Below, piece by piece: positions 24,103 to 35,754 of a stretch of DNA of 64,000 bases. Origin of the DNA: Papaver somniferum (lineage: Eukaryota > Streptophyta > Magnoliopsida > Ranunculales > Papaveraceae); assembly GCF_003573695.1 (NCBI RefSeq), contig NC_039362.1:10918489-10982488 (forward strand), in the 5' to 3' direction. The translations under genes were made by a program, and so were the position numbers. The notes under the pieces were generated by a model. That model did no database searches and was not told the origin of the DNA. It was given only the letters and a program-made list of their open reading frames with translations. The first letter of the stretch is position 1. The number at the start of each line of letters is the position of its first letter.

Positions 24103-25274
24103 AGCAACTATTAGAAGGATGGAATGGGAAGGGAGGTACGTTATGCAAAAATTTGAGAAGATATCTTGGGATTACAACTACACGCGTATCATTAAAACAG
24201 GGCCGGACGAGAAGCCCCTTCAAATAATCATTTCGCATCCTTTTCTTTCACAATTGGAAGATACATGTTGTGGTGTTCTTTTGGTGGATTGTACCTATAA
24301 GACAAACAAATACAATATGTCATTGTTCAACATCGTGGGTCAAACCTAGGACAAAGTAACATTCACATTGGCTTGGTGTTTAATGGAAAACGAGAGGGAC
24401 TATAATTATCATTGGGCATTACGATAATTGAAATTATTCTTCTGGTAAAATCAACTTCCGAGGGTCATCGTAACCGATCAAGATGACGCATTAATGAAAG
24501 CAATATCCGACGTCTTCCCGGACGCACAAAATTTCCTATGTACGTATCATATACGTGAAAATGTCAAAAAAAAACTTGCCATGCCTTGTTTGAACCCACT
24601 AAGGCGGATATTAAAAAGAGAATGATTCTTCAACTAGAGGAAGATGTTCGAAAGAACAAACTATCCCCCGAAGAAGAAGATGATGAGAGAGGCAAGATAA
24701 AGGAGAGAGTGGGCAAAGAACATGCGGAAAATCATAAAAAGTGGTTGGAATTTCTAAGAGATTGGGAGAAAGTTTATTGGTCTCTTACCGAGGTTATGTA
24801 CGAAAAGAGATTGGAGAAGTTTATTGCCGATTGGAACGAAGTTTATCCGACTTTCGTCTGGTATTGTCGGACTCAATGGTTGGATAAGTTCAAGGAAAAA
24901 TTAGTGCGTGCATGGACAAACCGGTATAGACACTTCAAGAGTGAAGCAACAGTGCAGCGGAGTCCGCTCATGGGAGATTTAAAGATCTCATCCATTCCGG
25001 TCAAGGCAATGTGGTTACGGTCACCGAGGCAATGAAGCAATACTTTAAGGCTGATATCAATAGGATCAAGGAGGCTTTTGAGAAAAGCTCAATGGAAAGG
25101 ATGACTCAATTTCTTCGTTATGGTAAGTTGCTCCAAGGAATAGAATTCAACGTCTCTCATTGGGAAATAAAACATATGATGAGACAAATGGAATATGAGA
25201 AAAATTATGGAAAACCGGGTGATGTGTGTATTTGTCCCGACATGTCTTCGTTGGGGCTTCCGTGTCGTCATATG

Positions 25275-27744
25275 AGAAAAAGCGGGGGGTCTAACAACAC
25301 CACCCAATATTTCGTCTAGAAATCTGTATGGACAAACTCCAATATACTTTTTATGAGAATCAACTAGACAGTTAGACTCAACCAATAAAAAGATATATCA
25401 AAGAGTTTATATCTTAATCTCTTGATTTGATCTTTACTCAAGCAAATAGAAATCCGCGAGTCTTTATCAAAGAGAGATAACTTGGAAGGTACCAAAGACC
25501 AATGTCCAAGGATCAATTTATATCAATCAACAACCAAAGGTCGGATTTCCAATTGATGATCTTTAACGCACAACCTGTATTATTTCAATTATATAAAAAA
25601 TATAATGCGGAAAAGAAATAACACAGACACCATAAATTTTGTTAACGAGGAAACCGCAAATGCAGAAAAACCCCGGGACCTAGTCCAGATTGAATACACA
25701 CTGTATTAAGCCGCTACAGACACTAGCCTACTCCAAGCTAACTTCGGACTGGACTATAGTTGAACCCCAATCAGTCTCCCACCAATCCAAGGTACAGTTG
25801 TACTCCTACGCCTCTGAAACCAGCAGGACACTGCGCACTTGATTCCCTTAGCTGATCTCACCCACAACCAAGAGTTGCTGCAACCCAAAATCGCAGACTT
25901 GATAATAAACAAATCTGTCTTACGCAGAAAAGTCTATCAAAGGATAAATCTGTCTCCCACAAAAAAATCCTAGGTTTTTGTTCCGTCTTATGATATGAAA
26001 TCAAGGTGAACAGGAGCCAATTGATAATCCGGTCTTATATTCCCGAAGAACAACCTAGATTAATCAATCACCTCTCAACAATCTTACTTGTATAAACAAG
26101 AGGACGTCGAGGAATCACAAACAATGAGACGAAGATGTTTGTGACTTCTTTATCTTGCCTATCCGAGAACTCTCACGATCTCAATGCAATCAATAGATTG
26201 TACTCATACTATAGAAGATGCAAGATCAGATCACACAACTACGATAAAATAAGAATCGGTCTGGCTTCACAATCCCAATGAAGTCTTTAAGTCGTTAACC
26301 TGGTTTTAGAGAAGAATACCAAAGGTTAGAGGAGAATCGACTCTAGCGAGCGCACTAGTATCACACAGACGTGTGGGGATTAGTTTTTCCCAATGCTAGA
26401 TGTCTCCTATATATAGTCTTCAAATCATGGTTTTGCCTTAGGTACAAAGCAATCCATATTCGTTGTTAGATGAAAACCTGACTTAAATTCAAGCTAATAT
26501 TTCTCAACCGTTAGATCAAAAACTTAGCTTGTCACACACACTTGAGATATACGTTTACTGGGTTTGTGAAAACCGTTCTCAAACGTGTACGTGTATGTTG
26601 GTTCAATATAGTAACCCAAAATGTTAACCATATGAGCATTTCATATTAACATTGTTCTTCTTCACCATAACTAGTTCAATTGACTCAAATGAACTAGTTA
26701 GAGAGTTTTTCAATTCATATGATATCTTATGTAACTACACAAGACACAGTTGAAACAAAGATGATTCGATTCGATTTGAATCGGCTCATGGACTTTATAG
26801 CCACAGTTTGCATATTGCATTCCTTAGTAATTTAAGTTTCATGTTCAGAGCACATCTTTAGATCATAACCCACTAAAGTACGCAAACAAGTTCACGGACT
26901 TAAGGCAACCGACAGAGTTTTCCAAACTCAGCAGAAAATATCTGCAAGGAGACTTCCGCCAGTTTGCGGACTAGGTTCGCGGACTGAGTTCGCGGACTTA
27001 ACGCGCAAACGAGTTTTTGGAAAATCCCAGCAGAAATTCTCGGCAAGAGAACTTCCGTCAGTTCGCGGACTGAGTTCGCAAACTGAGTTCGCGGACTTGG
27101 CAAATCCAATTCCTCCGGTTTCTCTCAATCAACAAAGTTCTCAAACTTCGGATTAAAGAATAGGACTTATGCGTATGTGTTACCACACAATGCTTACATC
27201 CATCATTGGTTATATAGACCTAAACTCTCATTCCAACCATTGAAACATTCTTAGAGGGCGTTATATAGTTGTTACACTATTTCTTGTCAAAGCGATTTTC
27301 AAAGTGATTGAAACATTATGACTTTCGTCATTAGGTGCAGATAAACCCGATTAAAGAGAAACGCTTTACCAACACATGATTTCAAGATATAGATAGGCGA
27401 GATACACTCGGCTCGAAATATCAAATGTGTATGATCCAGTCTATAAAGCATACGACTTTTGTCTCATAAGAAGTAGGAGATAAAAGAGATGGACTTTTGA
27501 GTGATAGATAAGTTCAAGTCATCACATACCTTTTTGTTGATGAAGTTCCACGGTTCCTTGAGTAGATCTTCGTCGTTGTATGATGAATCTCCATGAAGTC
27601 CTTGAGCTCAACCACACTTTTCTATCCTAGTCCTAGACTTAGCTATGTAGACTAGAAATCAAGACTCATAGTTTTGATCACTAACATTGACAAACACGCT
27701 TGATATAGCAACGCATGCGAGGTCGACCGAGCTATGCTCTAACA
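25275..27744 (-). mobile_element. Probable solo LTR, 2.47 kb, 5-bp TSD
   Basis: On the - strand it starts TGTTAGAGCATAGCTCGG and ends CGCTTTTTCT. The target repeat ATATG flanks it at 25270-25274 and 27745-27749, and removing it rejoins the transposase frame (CRHM to LAKYEE). No gag or pol is present. Solo LTRs arise by recombination between the two LTRs of a full element. The non-canonical CT end (TG...CA is usual) leaves some doubt. The sequence resembles a high-copy LTR I associate with Papaver. Confidence 0.65.
26885..27110. repeat. Short repeats of GTTCGCGGACT inside the LTR
   Basis: At least six copies of a phrase like AGTTCGCGGACTGAG, some with GTTCGCAAACT variants, in a ~200-bp patch that is more GC-rich than its surroundings. 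It may be an LTR enhancer-type repeat; function is unknown. Confidence 0.7.
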
Positions 27745-27876
27745 ATATGCTTGCGAAGTATGAAGAAGTGATACCTATTGAGGTTATTGATCCATTTTGG
27801 AAGCAACTATCTTTCGACCCTCCCCCTTCGGGAGATCCCGGGCAATCTCCATGGGGTACGAACGAAGCAAAGATGT

Positions 27877-29853
27877 ATAACAGGTATCCCGCACTAACCC
27901 TATTTCCATTAGTGTCAGGGAATACCCTAGTTCCCAAGATGTATAACAGGTATGCAGCGGCAGTATAACGAATTTTTTTAGGGTCTAATCCATCCTCCAA
28001 ACTTATTTGCTTTGTGTTTTCAAACTTCTTATTAAGCAGCGTCAACTTGATTGTCTTTGTCTTACCAGACGTGGATTCATAAAAGCTCTCCACAGAAGTT
28101 TTGTAGTCCCAACCAAACAGCTTGTTAGTCAGAGCGTGCAACTTCGACCATTCTAGATCCAAAGACTCAACTCCTTCTTCAATTGATTTGCCGATAACAC
28201 TCAAGCCTAGAATGTTCTGAGCATATTCAGGGATGAAGGTCATCTCCCCAAAGGGAAGTGCATGGTATCGGTTTCACCATGATACCTTTCAATGAATCAA
28301 TGGACAATCACGAAATCAAGCTTCACATAATTTTCAACCAATGCATGTAGAACAGAATCCATTACTATTTGTTGGACCTCTTCACATTCCTCGGACAATT
28401 TCCAACAATCCGCGGCTTGGTTTCAGCAAACACGCACAGCCTTCTTATGATCCTACAATTAGGAGACAATACAATTGAGATATTTTACATAAATACACAA
28501 CAATACATATGCACAAGATAAAAAATGCTTACATAGGTTTGATAAATAGTAAGAGCCCACAAGTGCTTGTATCCAAATAGTGTTTTCGGTTCCGGAGCTT
28601 CACCCCAAATTCTACCACGTTCAAGGTCAGGTATCATGTCATTAATATGAGGAAGGTGAGAACCGTTAACTTTCACTTTTCCATTGCCCTTATTGCCATT
28701 TCCTTGTGTTGGTTGTTGACTTGGCCCACCAACTTCGCTTTGGCTTGCTAATTGACTTGGAGGAACCACATTATCTTCATCCTCACTTTCCTCTTCATCT
28801 TGATCATCGTGCTCACGGATTACAACTCGACTACGGTCACCACCACTCTCCCAAATTATCCCTCTTGTATCAGCCCCCAAACACTTTTTGCGACCTTTCA
28901 TCTTTCCCTTGAGGAGTATCAAGACCGTCCTTCCTTCTTCTCTTAGTGACCGCATCTTTAGTTTTTCTTTTGTTAGCTTCCTTGGCTTTTGACCTATATC
29001 ATAAGCACACGAAATGAATGTGAGACAATTCACTTTTAGTTTTTGTACCGGCATTGAATTACTTAAACTAACCACGCCGGTTAAATGTTCTGGCAGTGAA
29101 CATTGACTATCGAGAATGCCGGTAGTCATATGTAATTCTCCTGGATATCAAAAGACTACTACCGGCACTCTCCAAATAAATCAATTCCATGTCGTAACTT
29201 TGTACTGGCAAACAAATCAACCTAAAAGCTATGCCGGTATAGGTGACAAATTCTTAAGTTTTCCTGTATGTATTAAGTCCACTACCGACATGCTCGAATT
29301 ATTACAAAAGAATGCCGGTACCCAAAACCGGCATATAATGCAACCCAAAATCTATGTTGGTACTGGTGACAAATTCATAAACTCTCATGTATGTTTTAAG
29401 TCCACTACCGACATACAAGAATTATTATTAAAGACTGCCTGTACTAAAAACCGGCATAGACTTCGACCCAAATTCTATGCCGGTAGGAAAATTCAGTTTC
29501 AGGTGAATCTGGGGTTGAAACGGCATTGCATTCATCCAAGATTGAATGCCGGAACACAAAACCGGCACTGTATTCATACATATTTCAGTGCAGGTACTCA
29601 CTGAAACTCAACTGTTTCAGTTAGGGTTCGCGATTCTAACCTAAACCCATTGTTATAAATCGATTTAAACACTCATAAAGTAGTTTAAAATCACTTACCT
29701 TCTCACTGAAGCCATGGTTGCGAGAGGTTGATTGTCAGAATCCGCTGCTTCTTTTTCTTCTTGCTCTTGAGCAATCTTAGCAATTCTTTGTTCGTGTTTT
29801 TGTTGACCTATCTATTTTGACGATTGTGCATTTGTTTTCTTTCGTGGAGGCAT
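27877..29853 (-). pseudogene. Plant mobile domain (PMD) gene of the MULE, broken
   Basis: Reading from 29853: a short first exon (MPPRKKTNAQSSK, then a TAG) ending at a donor near 29700, an intron full of TACCGGCAT motifs, then a basic/acidic exon at about 28533-28999 ending ERGRIWGEAPEPKTLFGYKH. After another intron comes the PMD itself at about 28430-27880: YHGETDTMHFPFGEMTFIP, LGLSVIGKS, RYTAAAYLLYILGTRVFPD and NGNRVSAGYL. This is the PMD pattern found in MAIN/MAIL proteins and in plant transposons. It has internal stops near 28407 and 28290 and is cut short after the GYLLYI phrase. It converges on the transposase. The family's function is gene-silencing related in the host proteins; inside transposons it is not settled. 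Confidence 0.75.
29042..29600. repeat. TACCGGCAT motif array in the PMD first intron
   Basis: About twenty copies of ACCGGCAT or ATGCCGGT in both orientations, mirrored relative to the array at 13861-14513. It lies in the intron at about 29000-29699 of the - strand PMD gene. Larger units such as CCGGTATAGGTGACAAATTC recur with changes at 29235 and 29355, showing local duplication. Confidence 0.85.
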
Positions 29854-30182
29854 TGTTTATGATTTGAGTAGGTTAATTGACGAAGAAATTTTTGAATCGA
29901 CGAAGAACGGATGAAGAACGATGAAGAATTTTTTTTTTTCAAAAAACCTAACCCTCAGTGTCGGAACTGATTTGAGAATGGGGGATAAATGGTTTGGTTT
30001 CTGATTTTAAGTTTTAGTAGAAATGATATAATGGTCTTTTCATAATGTTTTTAAATTAATCAAAGGGTGTTTTAGTATTTTCATACCCAAAAATCACCCC
30101 TTAGCACACACCATGGGTTTGGGGAAGTAATCAGTATCCCCCAATTATTATTTTTATCCCCCAATTACGCGTTCATTTTTTA

Positions 30183-30674
30183 TGGATGTCAATATATGAG
30201 CAAAAGCATAGATGCATAGGGTTTCAAGTGAATGTAAACGTCAAATGCTGGAGTTTTATAACATTATGATAGTTGTTTAGAAATTCAGTGACTAGAGACA
30301 GCATTCTCATTCTGATTGCAAATGAGTGCCTAGACTCGAGGATTAAATCATGGCCTTATTTGTAAAATAGACCTGAAGAAATCTTTGGACATGCGAATTT
30401 GCACCAGGTCTGCGCACAAACTATAGCAAATGTAGGTTATTTGCTCTGGGTGAAATCTTGACTGTATGGCCACTGTGCTTGGTTGTACCTATTAAGCTTT
30501 TCCCTCCCTTTATCTCTCCCTTCCTCTTAGCGAGCATTGCAAGTCCAGATTAGCAAATTGACAAAGGAGATAAAAGTCTTTGGGAGGAGAAATAGTTTTC
30601 CCAAGGTCCTCTTAATTCGACTTTTCCTAATAGTTACGAGATTGCAAATAACAAGAACTGCTCTATTCAATCTT
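30183..30674. other. Host DNA between the MULE and the copia array
   Basis: This 490-bp stretch was contiguous with DNA before 13299 and after 51204 before the insertions. A weak open frame at 30537-30674 is not recognisable as a gene and continues only briefly after 51209. Confidence 0.5.
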
Positions 30675-30888
30675 TGTTGGAACAGTCACCGATTTCACAC
30701 CTGCAAAACAAGGATTAAACACAAAAACAAGTTATCGGCTGAGTCACGATCAGGTCGCTCTCTTTAAGACGTTTTGATTCTCAGGTCGCTCTCTTCAGGT
30801 CGCTCTCTTCAGGTCGCTCTCTTGATTCTCAGAAAAAACAATGGTAAAAACTTGTATTTTTCTGTTCTCAAAAACTGCCTTATATAGA
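30675..30888 (-). repeat. Copia LTR-a, left part
   Basis: Begins TGTTGGAACAGTCACCG, matching the left ends of the LTRs at 45038 and 50534. Interrupted at TATATAGA by the Athila-like tandem array and continued from 40203 to 40600, where it ends ATATATCCCAACA. The Athila TSD ATAGA is at 30884-30888 and 40198-40202. Confidence 0.85.
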
Positions 30889-33541
30889 TGGTGGGCCCGG
30901 AGGAGTGTATAAAAATGAAGCGAAGTGAAACGCGGGCCTACAGTAATACCGCAAGTGCACGGTCGTCGGTTGTAGCTCGTGCAAGTACGGGTCGATCCAC
31001 AGAGACTGGGTGTGTTTGGAGTTTTCTAGTTATTTTGGGTTCTAAATTTGCTAATGGGTTTTGAATACCAAAGGGTCTTGAATATCAATGGGATTTGAAT
31101 ACCCTTTGGAACTGTTGGGCTTGGAATTGAACTTGGGTTCAATGGAGTGAACTGAGCCTTGGGCTCAGTTGGATGAGCCTCAGGCTAAGCTAGGCTTTTC
31201 TTGTTCTGAACCTATTTCTGGGCCTTTTGTTGTGAACTAAACCTTGGACTTTGTAGCTTATGACCTGGGCTTTGGTTAAGTTCAGTGAACTGATGGGCTT
31301 TTGGATTTGGGCTTGACAGTGACAGGCCTTAGCTTGGAAAGTGAACTGTGAGCTGGGCTTTGGAGAGGAAGCAGCAGCAGCAGTAGGAAGGAAAAGGCAG
31401 CTGCAGCAACAGCAGCAACAGCAAGGGAAGCAACAGCAGCAGTATCACAAGCAAAGAAAGCAGCAGCAGCAGCAATACTGCACAGTAGCTGCACAAGCAG
31501 TGCAAGTAGTAGCAGCAGCAGAACAAGGAGAAAAGAAGAGATGGCAGTGCAAGTAGTGGTGGCACTAAGCCAAGGTAACAGTGGCAATGAGGCAATATAG
31601 CAAAGGCAATGCAGTAAATAAAACAATACAATGAAGACAATGAAGAAAACAAGCAGAGAACAATGCAAAATGAACCAAGGCCTAAGCCAAGGGCAAGGGA
31701 GATGGTGAAGCTAACAGAGCAAAGCTAAGGCATTCTTCCAGAGTGGGAAGAGAACTAGCTTGCTCATTGTCACTAGTGAGCACTAGTTTCTCCCTACTAC
31801 TCAATCAACACAATGCATCCTAAGCATACAAAAATGGAATGGCAAGATAATCAGCTTGCTCAACTGATGTGCTCCTAGCATTGACTGTGTTTTGACAGTA
31901 CAATCAATCTTAAGCACAGTTGAGCACTGATTTCTTCCATTACTCAATCAATTCAGTGCTTCAAAGGCTTCTAGCCTAGCATTCCATCACTTCACATGTA
32001 TCACATAACAGGTACATTAACATTACATGGAACTAACATCAAAACAAACACACAACAGTAAAATAAAATTGAAATAAAAATTGCTACTAAACCTAACAAA
32101 AATTGAAACATGCACAAACATTAAACATCAAAACAGGAACTGAAACAAGACAGAATTTTAACATGCAATAAACTGAAATTGAAGCAGGAATTGAAATTGA
32201 AAATTAAATTTAAATCTACAAATACAAAACAGGGAAGAAAAATCTACCCAAGAGAAACTGGCTAGTCCAGCCCTCATGGGGATACACTGGCTAGTCCAGA
32301 GATAATCCATTACACCCACCACAGTCCCCTTTTTATACCCAATTACATAATTAGGGTTTACACCCTTTTCACCCAAAAATCCCCAAAACAGTAGACATTA
32401 GGGTTCTACCTAATGTGACAGAAAATCACAGTTAAATTCAATTACCTACCCTATATCACCCACTTTATCTTCTCCATGCTCTATCTCAACCTAATTAGGA
32501 TTTATGTAAAAACCCCCAAATTGACAGAACTAGGGTTTGGTAAATTCTTACCCAAATTGATGTGATTTGACGAGTTTTTCTTCGACCCATTCTTCTCCTT
32601 GGTCCTCTGTTCCATTCCCATGCTTCAATTACGTCTTATAGCCTCACCTAGTTTATTGATTTATCACCTAGGGTTTCAGTGGTGAAAAATCAATAAGTTA
32701 GATGGCTATAGAGGTAGGGGAGGTAGCTACGGCGTGTAGGTGGTGTTTGGTGACAGTGGAGGAAGTGGCGATGGCAGGGTGGTGTGGTTCAGCGAGGTGT
32801 AGCTGGTGGAGGTGATGGAGTTGCAGAGCAGCTCTCTGCAGACGGAGTGGAGGAGAAGAGCTCGATGTTTTTGGGAGAAGGGTGCGTTTGGGTAGCTGGT
32901 ATAGGGTTTGGTGCTCCAGTGTGTAGCGGCTTCATCAAATTTTGATGTTTTGTGACTAAGCCGTGAGATGTGGAGCTGGTAGGTAGATCGGACGGTGATG
33001 CGGAGGCAAGCGAGGAGCGACCGTCGGATGAAGGGATACAACGAAACGAACGGTGCTAGATTAGGTGCTGTAGTGTAAGGCGGAGATATCAAACTTTGAT
33101 GAACAACAAGGGAGCAACCGTTGGATTCAACTACCATCTAATCTGAAGGCTTGGAATTTCAGCGCTGTGGTGCTTGGCAGAGACTTCAGATTTTGATGCT
33201 CTATGAAGGAGCGACCATCGGATGCTTCTGAGAACTGATCTGATGGCTGAGAACGGAGGCGTTTTTATGTGTAGAAAATGAGGTTGTGCGCACCATTCTT
33301 CGCGGCTTCCTTGCGTGATTTCTCCCGGCTTTTCACTACTTTTCTGCTTTTTTTTTTTTTTGCTCCGCAAGTCATCCAGACTTTATTTATTACCTAAAAA
33401 TGCAAAATTAATTAATAAAAATATTTATTCTTGAAAACAATGAAAATACAGAATATGGGATAAAATGTAGAATTAATGTGCAAAAGATGAGTTAAATGCC
33501 AACAAAAAGGGATAAATATATACATTATATGGCACTCATCA
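30889..33541 (-). repeat. Athila-like LTR A (3' LTR of body 1)
   Basis: On the + strand it runs from TGGTGGGCCCGGAGGAG to GGCACTCATCA, the mirror of the LTR ends at 15200 and 24102. A CAG-rich stretch near 31370-31530 yields poly-Gln frames that are not genes. A T-run at 33346-33361 is absent from LTR B. Confidence 0.88.
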
Positions 33542-35754
33542 AATACCCCCAAACCTGAATTTTACTTGTCCTCAAGTAAAACAAAACTAAGGAAATCCTA
33601 ACTATACCACTGTCGCTGGTCTCTCGAATGCATTTAGCGTATGCACTAAGCCTTTTAAACCACTAAGTGTCCCTAGTGGACGAGTTGAAGTCTCGTGAAG
33701 GTTTGCTTAGAACGTACCTACAAAGTTCTAGGTCAAAATATAAGCTCATATTCCATCAAATGTGACATGTGCAAAACAGTTTAAGCTCACAGCAAAATGG
33801 AGATGTCAATCTAGCTATCAAAGGCACAATCCTAGCACTGATAACAAAAAAAGACATGTGATAAGAGTGTAAAGTGTATCTACACATGTGTAAAGAAAGA
33901 TCTGAAGTTATGACTACTAATCACCAAGAGATAGTTTCTCAGGCTAAGAACTGAGGTCGAAATCTAGCTAGCTGTCCGGACTTTACGAGAATTGTGAATG
34001 AGTTGGAGGTATTTCACAATTACTCGCGTTGTACATCAATGACATACACCCTCCTTGCTTATTACAAAAAACAACAAAATAACTCTTTACATGACTCTTA
34101 TTTACATTGACTATTCTCTTTTATTTTTGGAACAAGAGATGATGGAATTGATAAATACTTGATTTTTTTGTATTTTTCTGATATTTTTTTTTTTTTTTTT
34201 TTAACAAGGAAACACTTTTGATACATATACAAAAAGAAACAAAAAATTACATGACACTTTGCAAGAGGTAGCCCTTTTTGATGCACCCAGTTAAATTCGA
34301 TGGTTGTCTTTCTTAATGTAACCTCCACCTTCTATCCCAACCAACCAAAGAACAAGCTAGTCAAGTTTCGTTCAGTATTCTAAAGTGATTGGCAATCGTA
34401 ACTTCCTATCAAACACCTTGAAGATCGAGGCCATACATGTATTGGTAGATCGTGCGCGTGCAAATTTCTTATCACTATGTGAATTGTGCTAGAATCAGGG
34501 TGCCTAAATATCTAGACTAAGACTCCTAATAAAAATACGTATTTGCACAAGAGTCAACATTTCAAGGTAAATGAGCTCCATTTTTATGATTTTTTAATTT
34601 TTTAATTTTTTTGGAATTTTGATTTTTCAATTTTTTTTTGGAATTTTTCAATTTTTTCAAAAAGAAGAAGGAGTTCGTTTTCAATTATGGCAAATTATCG
34701 TGGTATCTACTCTATACCCCCAAACCTAAACTAAACATTGTCCTCAATGTTTCAAAATATGGAAAGAATTAAAATGCAACATATGGAAAGGGACATGCTG
34801 AGTAGAGTAAAAGGAGAGAGAATACCCGATTTCGGCGAAAGCAGAATTAAAACTCCGTTATTCAAGGCAAAAATCCAACATATTTCAGCCGAGATCATAT
34901 TAGATTAGCAAAATATATACAAAAGGAAATTTAACTAACACATTATCTACAAGAAAATTTGGTTTTTTAATGGGATTGGACTTTTTGGAAAAAATTTGGT
35001 TTTGTTGGGAAAAAGACAAATTTTGGTTTTGATGGGAAAACGAAAAGGAAAATTTGGTTTAAAAATGGGAGCAAAGTAGAAATTTGGTTTTAAAAATTGG
35101 GAGCAAAAGATTTTTTTTTTTTTTTTTTTTTAAAAAAAAAAGAAAATAAAATTTGGTTTTTGAATGGGAGCAAGCCCACTGTTTGTTTTGTATTTGCTTT
35201 GGCTCCGCTTGGTTGAAAACTTTTGGTGGAACTGAGTCCAAAATCTCGGCCTAGAATTTGGGTACTCGGCCCACTAACGAGTTCAACTAGCGTGATCAGT
35301 TACAAGCTCAGCTGTGTTTTAAAAACCCAGAATACAAAATACAAGTCCAAATTAAACAAGCTCACAAAAATTAAATACAAGCCCACAAATTAAACAAACA
35401 AGCCCACAAATAAATTATTACAAACCCAACAGAAAATAAGAGAAGCCCAAAAATTGGCTTTAATATTACAATCCCATAATTAAAAATTGGAAGCCCACAA
35501 TTCGGGTTCTCTTAAATGGGTTACCTTTTAAGCACAGCCCAGCTGCTCTGATATTGTTGCAAAAACCCAGTTGGGCTTTGGTTCTTTTCCTTGGTGGCGT
35601 CCCAGCAGAGGAAAAACAGTTTCAGAACAGTAGGCCCAACAGCAAATGAAGTGAAGCAGATGCAGATGCAAATGCTATGCAGTGAAATGCAAAAATAGCT
35701 AATAAAACAACAAGAAAAACACAGCACCAATCCCCGGCAGCGGCGCCAAAAACT
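33542..35754 (-). other. Athila-like body 1, no gag
   Basis: Right of LTR A is the complement of the polypurine tract (AATACCCCCAAACCTG). A second copy of that phrase is at about 34713. At the far end lies one primer-site copy, the complement of TGGCGCCGCTGCCGGGGA (35727-35750). Compared with the forward element, the gag segment is missing, leaving only leader and tail, so this is a wholly non-coding element. It includes poly(T)/poly(A) at 34185-34202 and 35110-35140. Confidence 0.8.

Larger units (their letters stand above)
13570..27968 (+). pseudogene. MULE transposase, FAR1-type zinc finger plus SWIM, disrupted
   Basis: Exons at 13570-13791 (acidic N terminus), 14551-14625 and from 14725. 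Exon 3 encodes a FAR1-like DNA-binding module (CERSGKY ... NNCPFKL ... CGCHNH). At 15199 it is cut by the Athila element and resumes in frame at 24108. There the MULE catalytic domain is visible: LLVDCTYKTNKYN with the first Asp, VTDQDDALMKA, then CTYHI. A SWIM zinc finger follows (CICPDMSSLGLPCRH, 25231-25272). The LTR at 25275-27744 splits it again before a C-terminal tail starting LAKYEEVIPIEVIDPFW. The catalytic part also has its own lesions: a TAG at about 24345, another stop near 24427 and several frameshifts before 25010. Such proteins bind TIRs and cut and paste the element; this copy cannot. The 3' end overlaps the PMD gene on the other strand and is not certain. Confidence 0.85.
13300..30173. 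mobile_element. Mutator-like element with transposase and PMD genes, carrying two nested LTR insertions
   Basis: Ends GAACGCGAAATTGGAGG (left) and the complement of AACGCGTAATTGGGGG (right) form a ~40-bp TIR. The 9-bp duplication CATTTTTTA lies at 13291-13299 and 30174-30182. Nine bases is the Mutator signature. Without its two nested insertions the element is about 5.5 kb. It carries a transposase on the + strand and a plant mobile domain gene on the - strand, starting near opposite ends and converging. First introns of both genes hold arrays of TACCGGCAT. Both genes are broken, so this copy is dead. Confidence 0.88.

Noticed and set aside
28485..29129. 214-aa frame on the - strand taken as one exon
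   Set aside because: The first ~45 codons run through the intron with TACCGGCAT motifs; only about 28533-28999 behaves as an exon of the PMD gene.
31282..31668. Hydrophobic 128-aa frame and an opposite poly-Gln frame (also at 36157-36534)
   Set aside because: Both are products of CAG-rich LTR sequence; no start context, domain or conservation outside the repeat.
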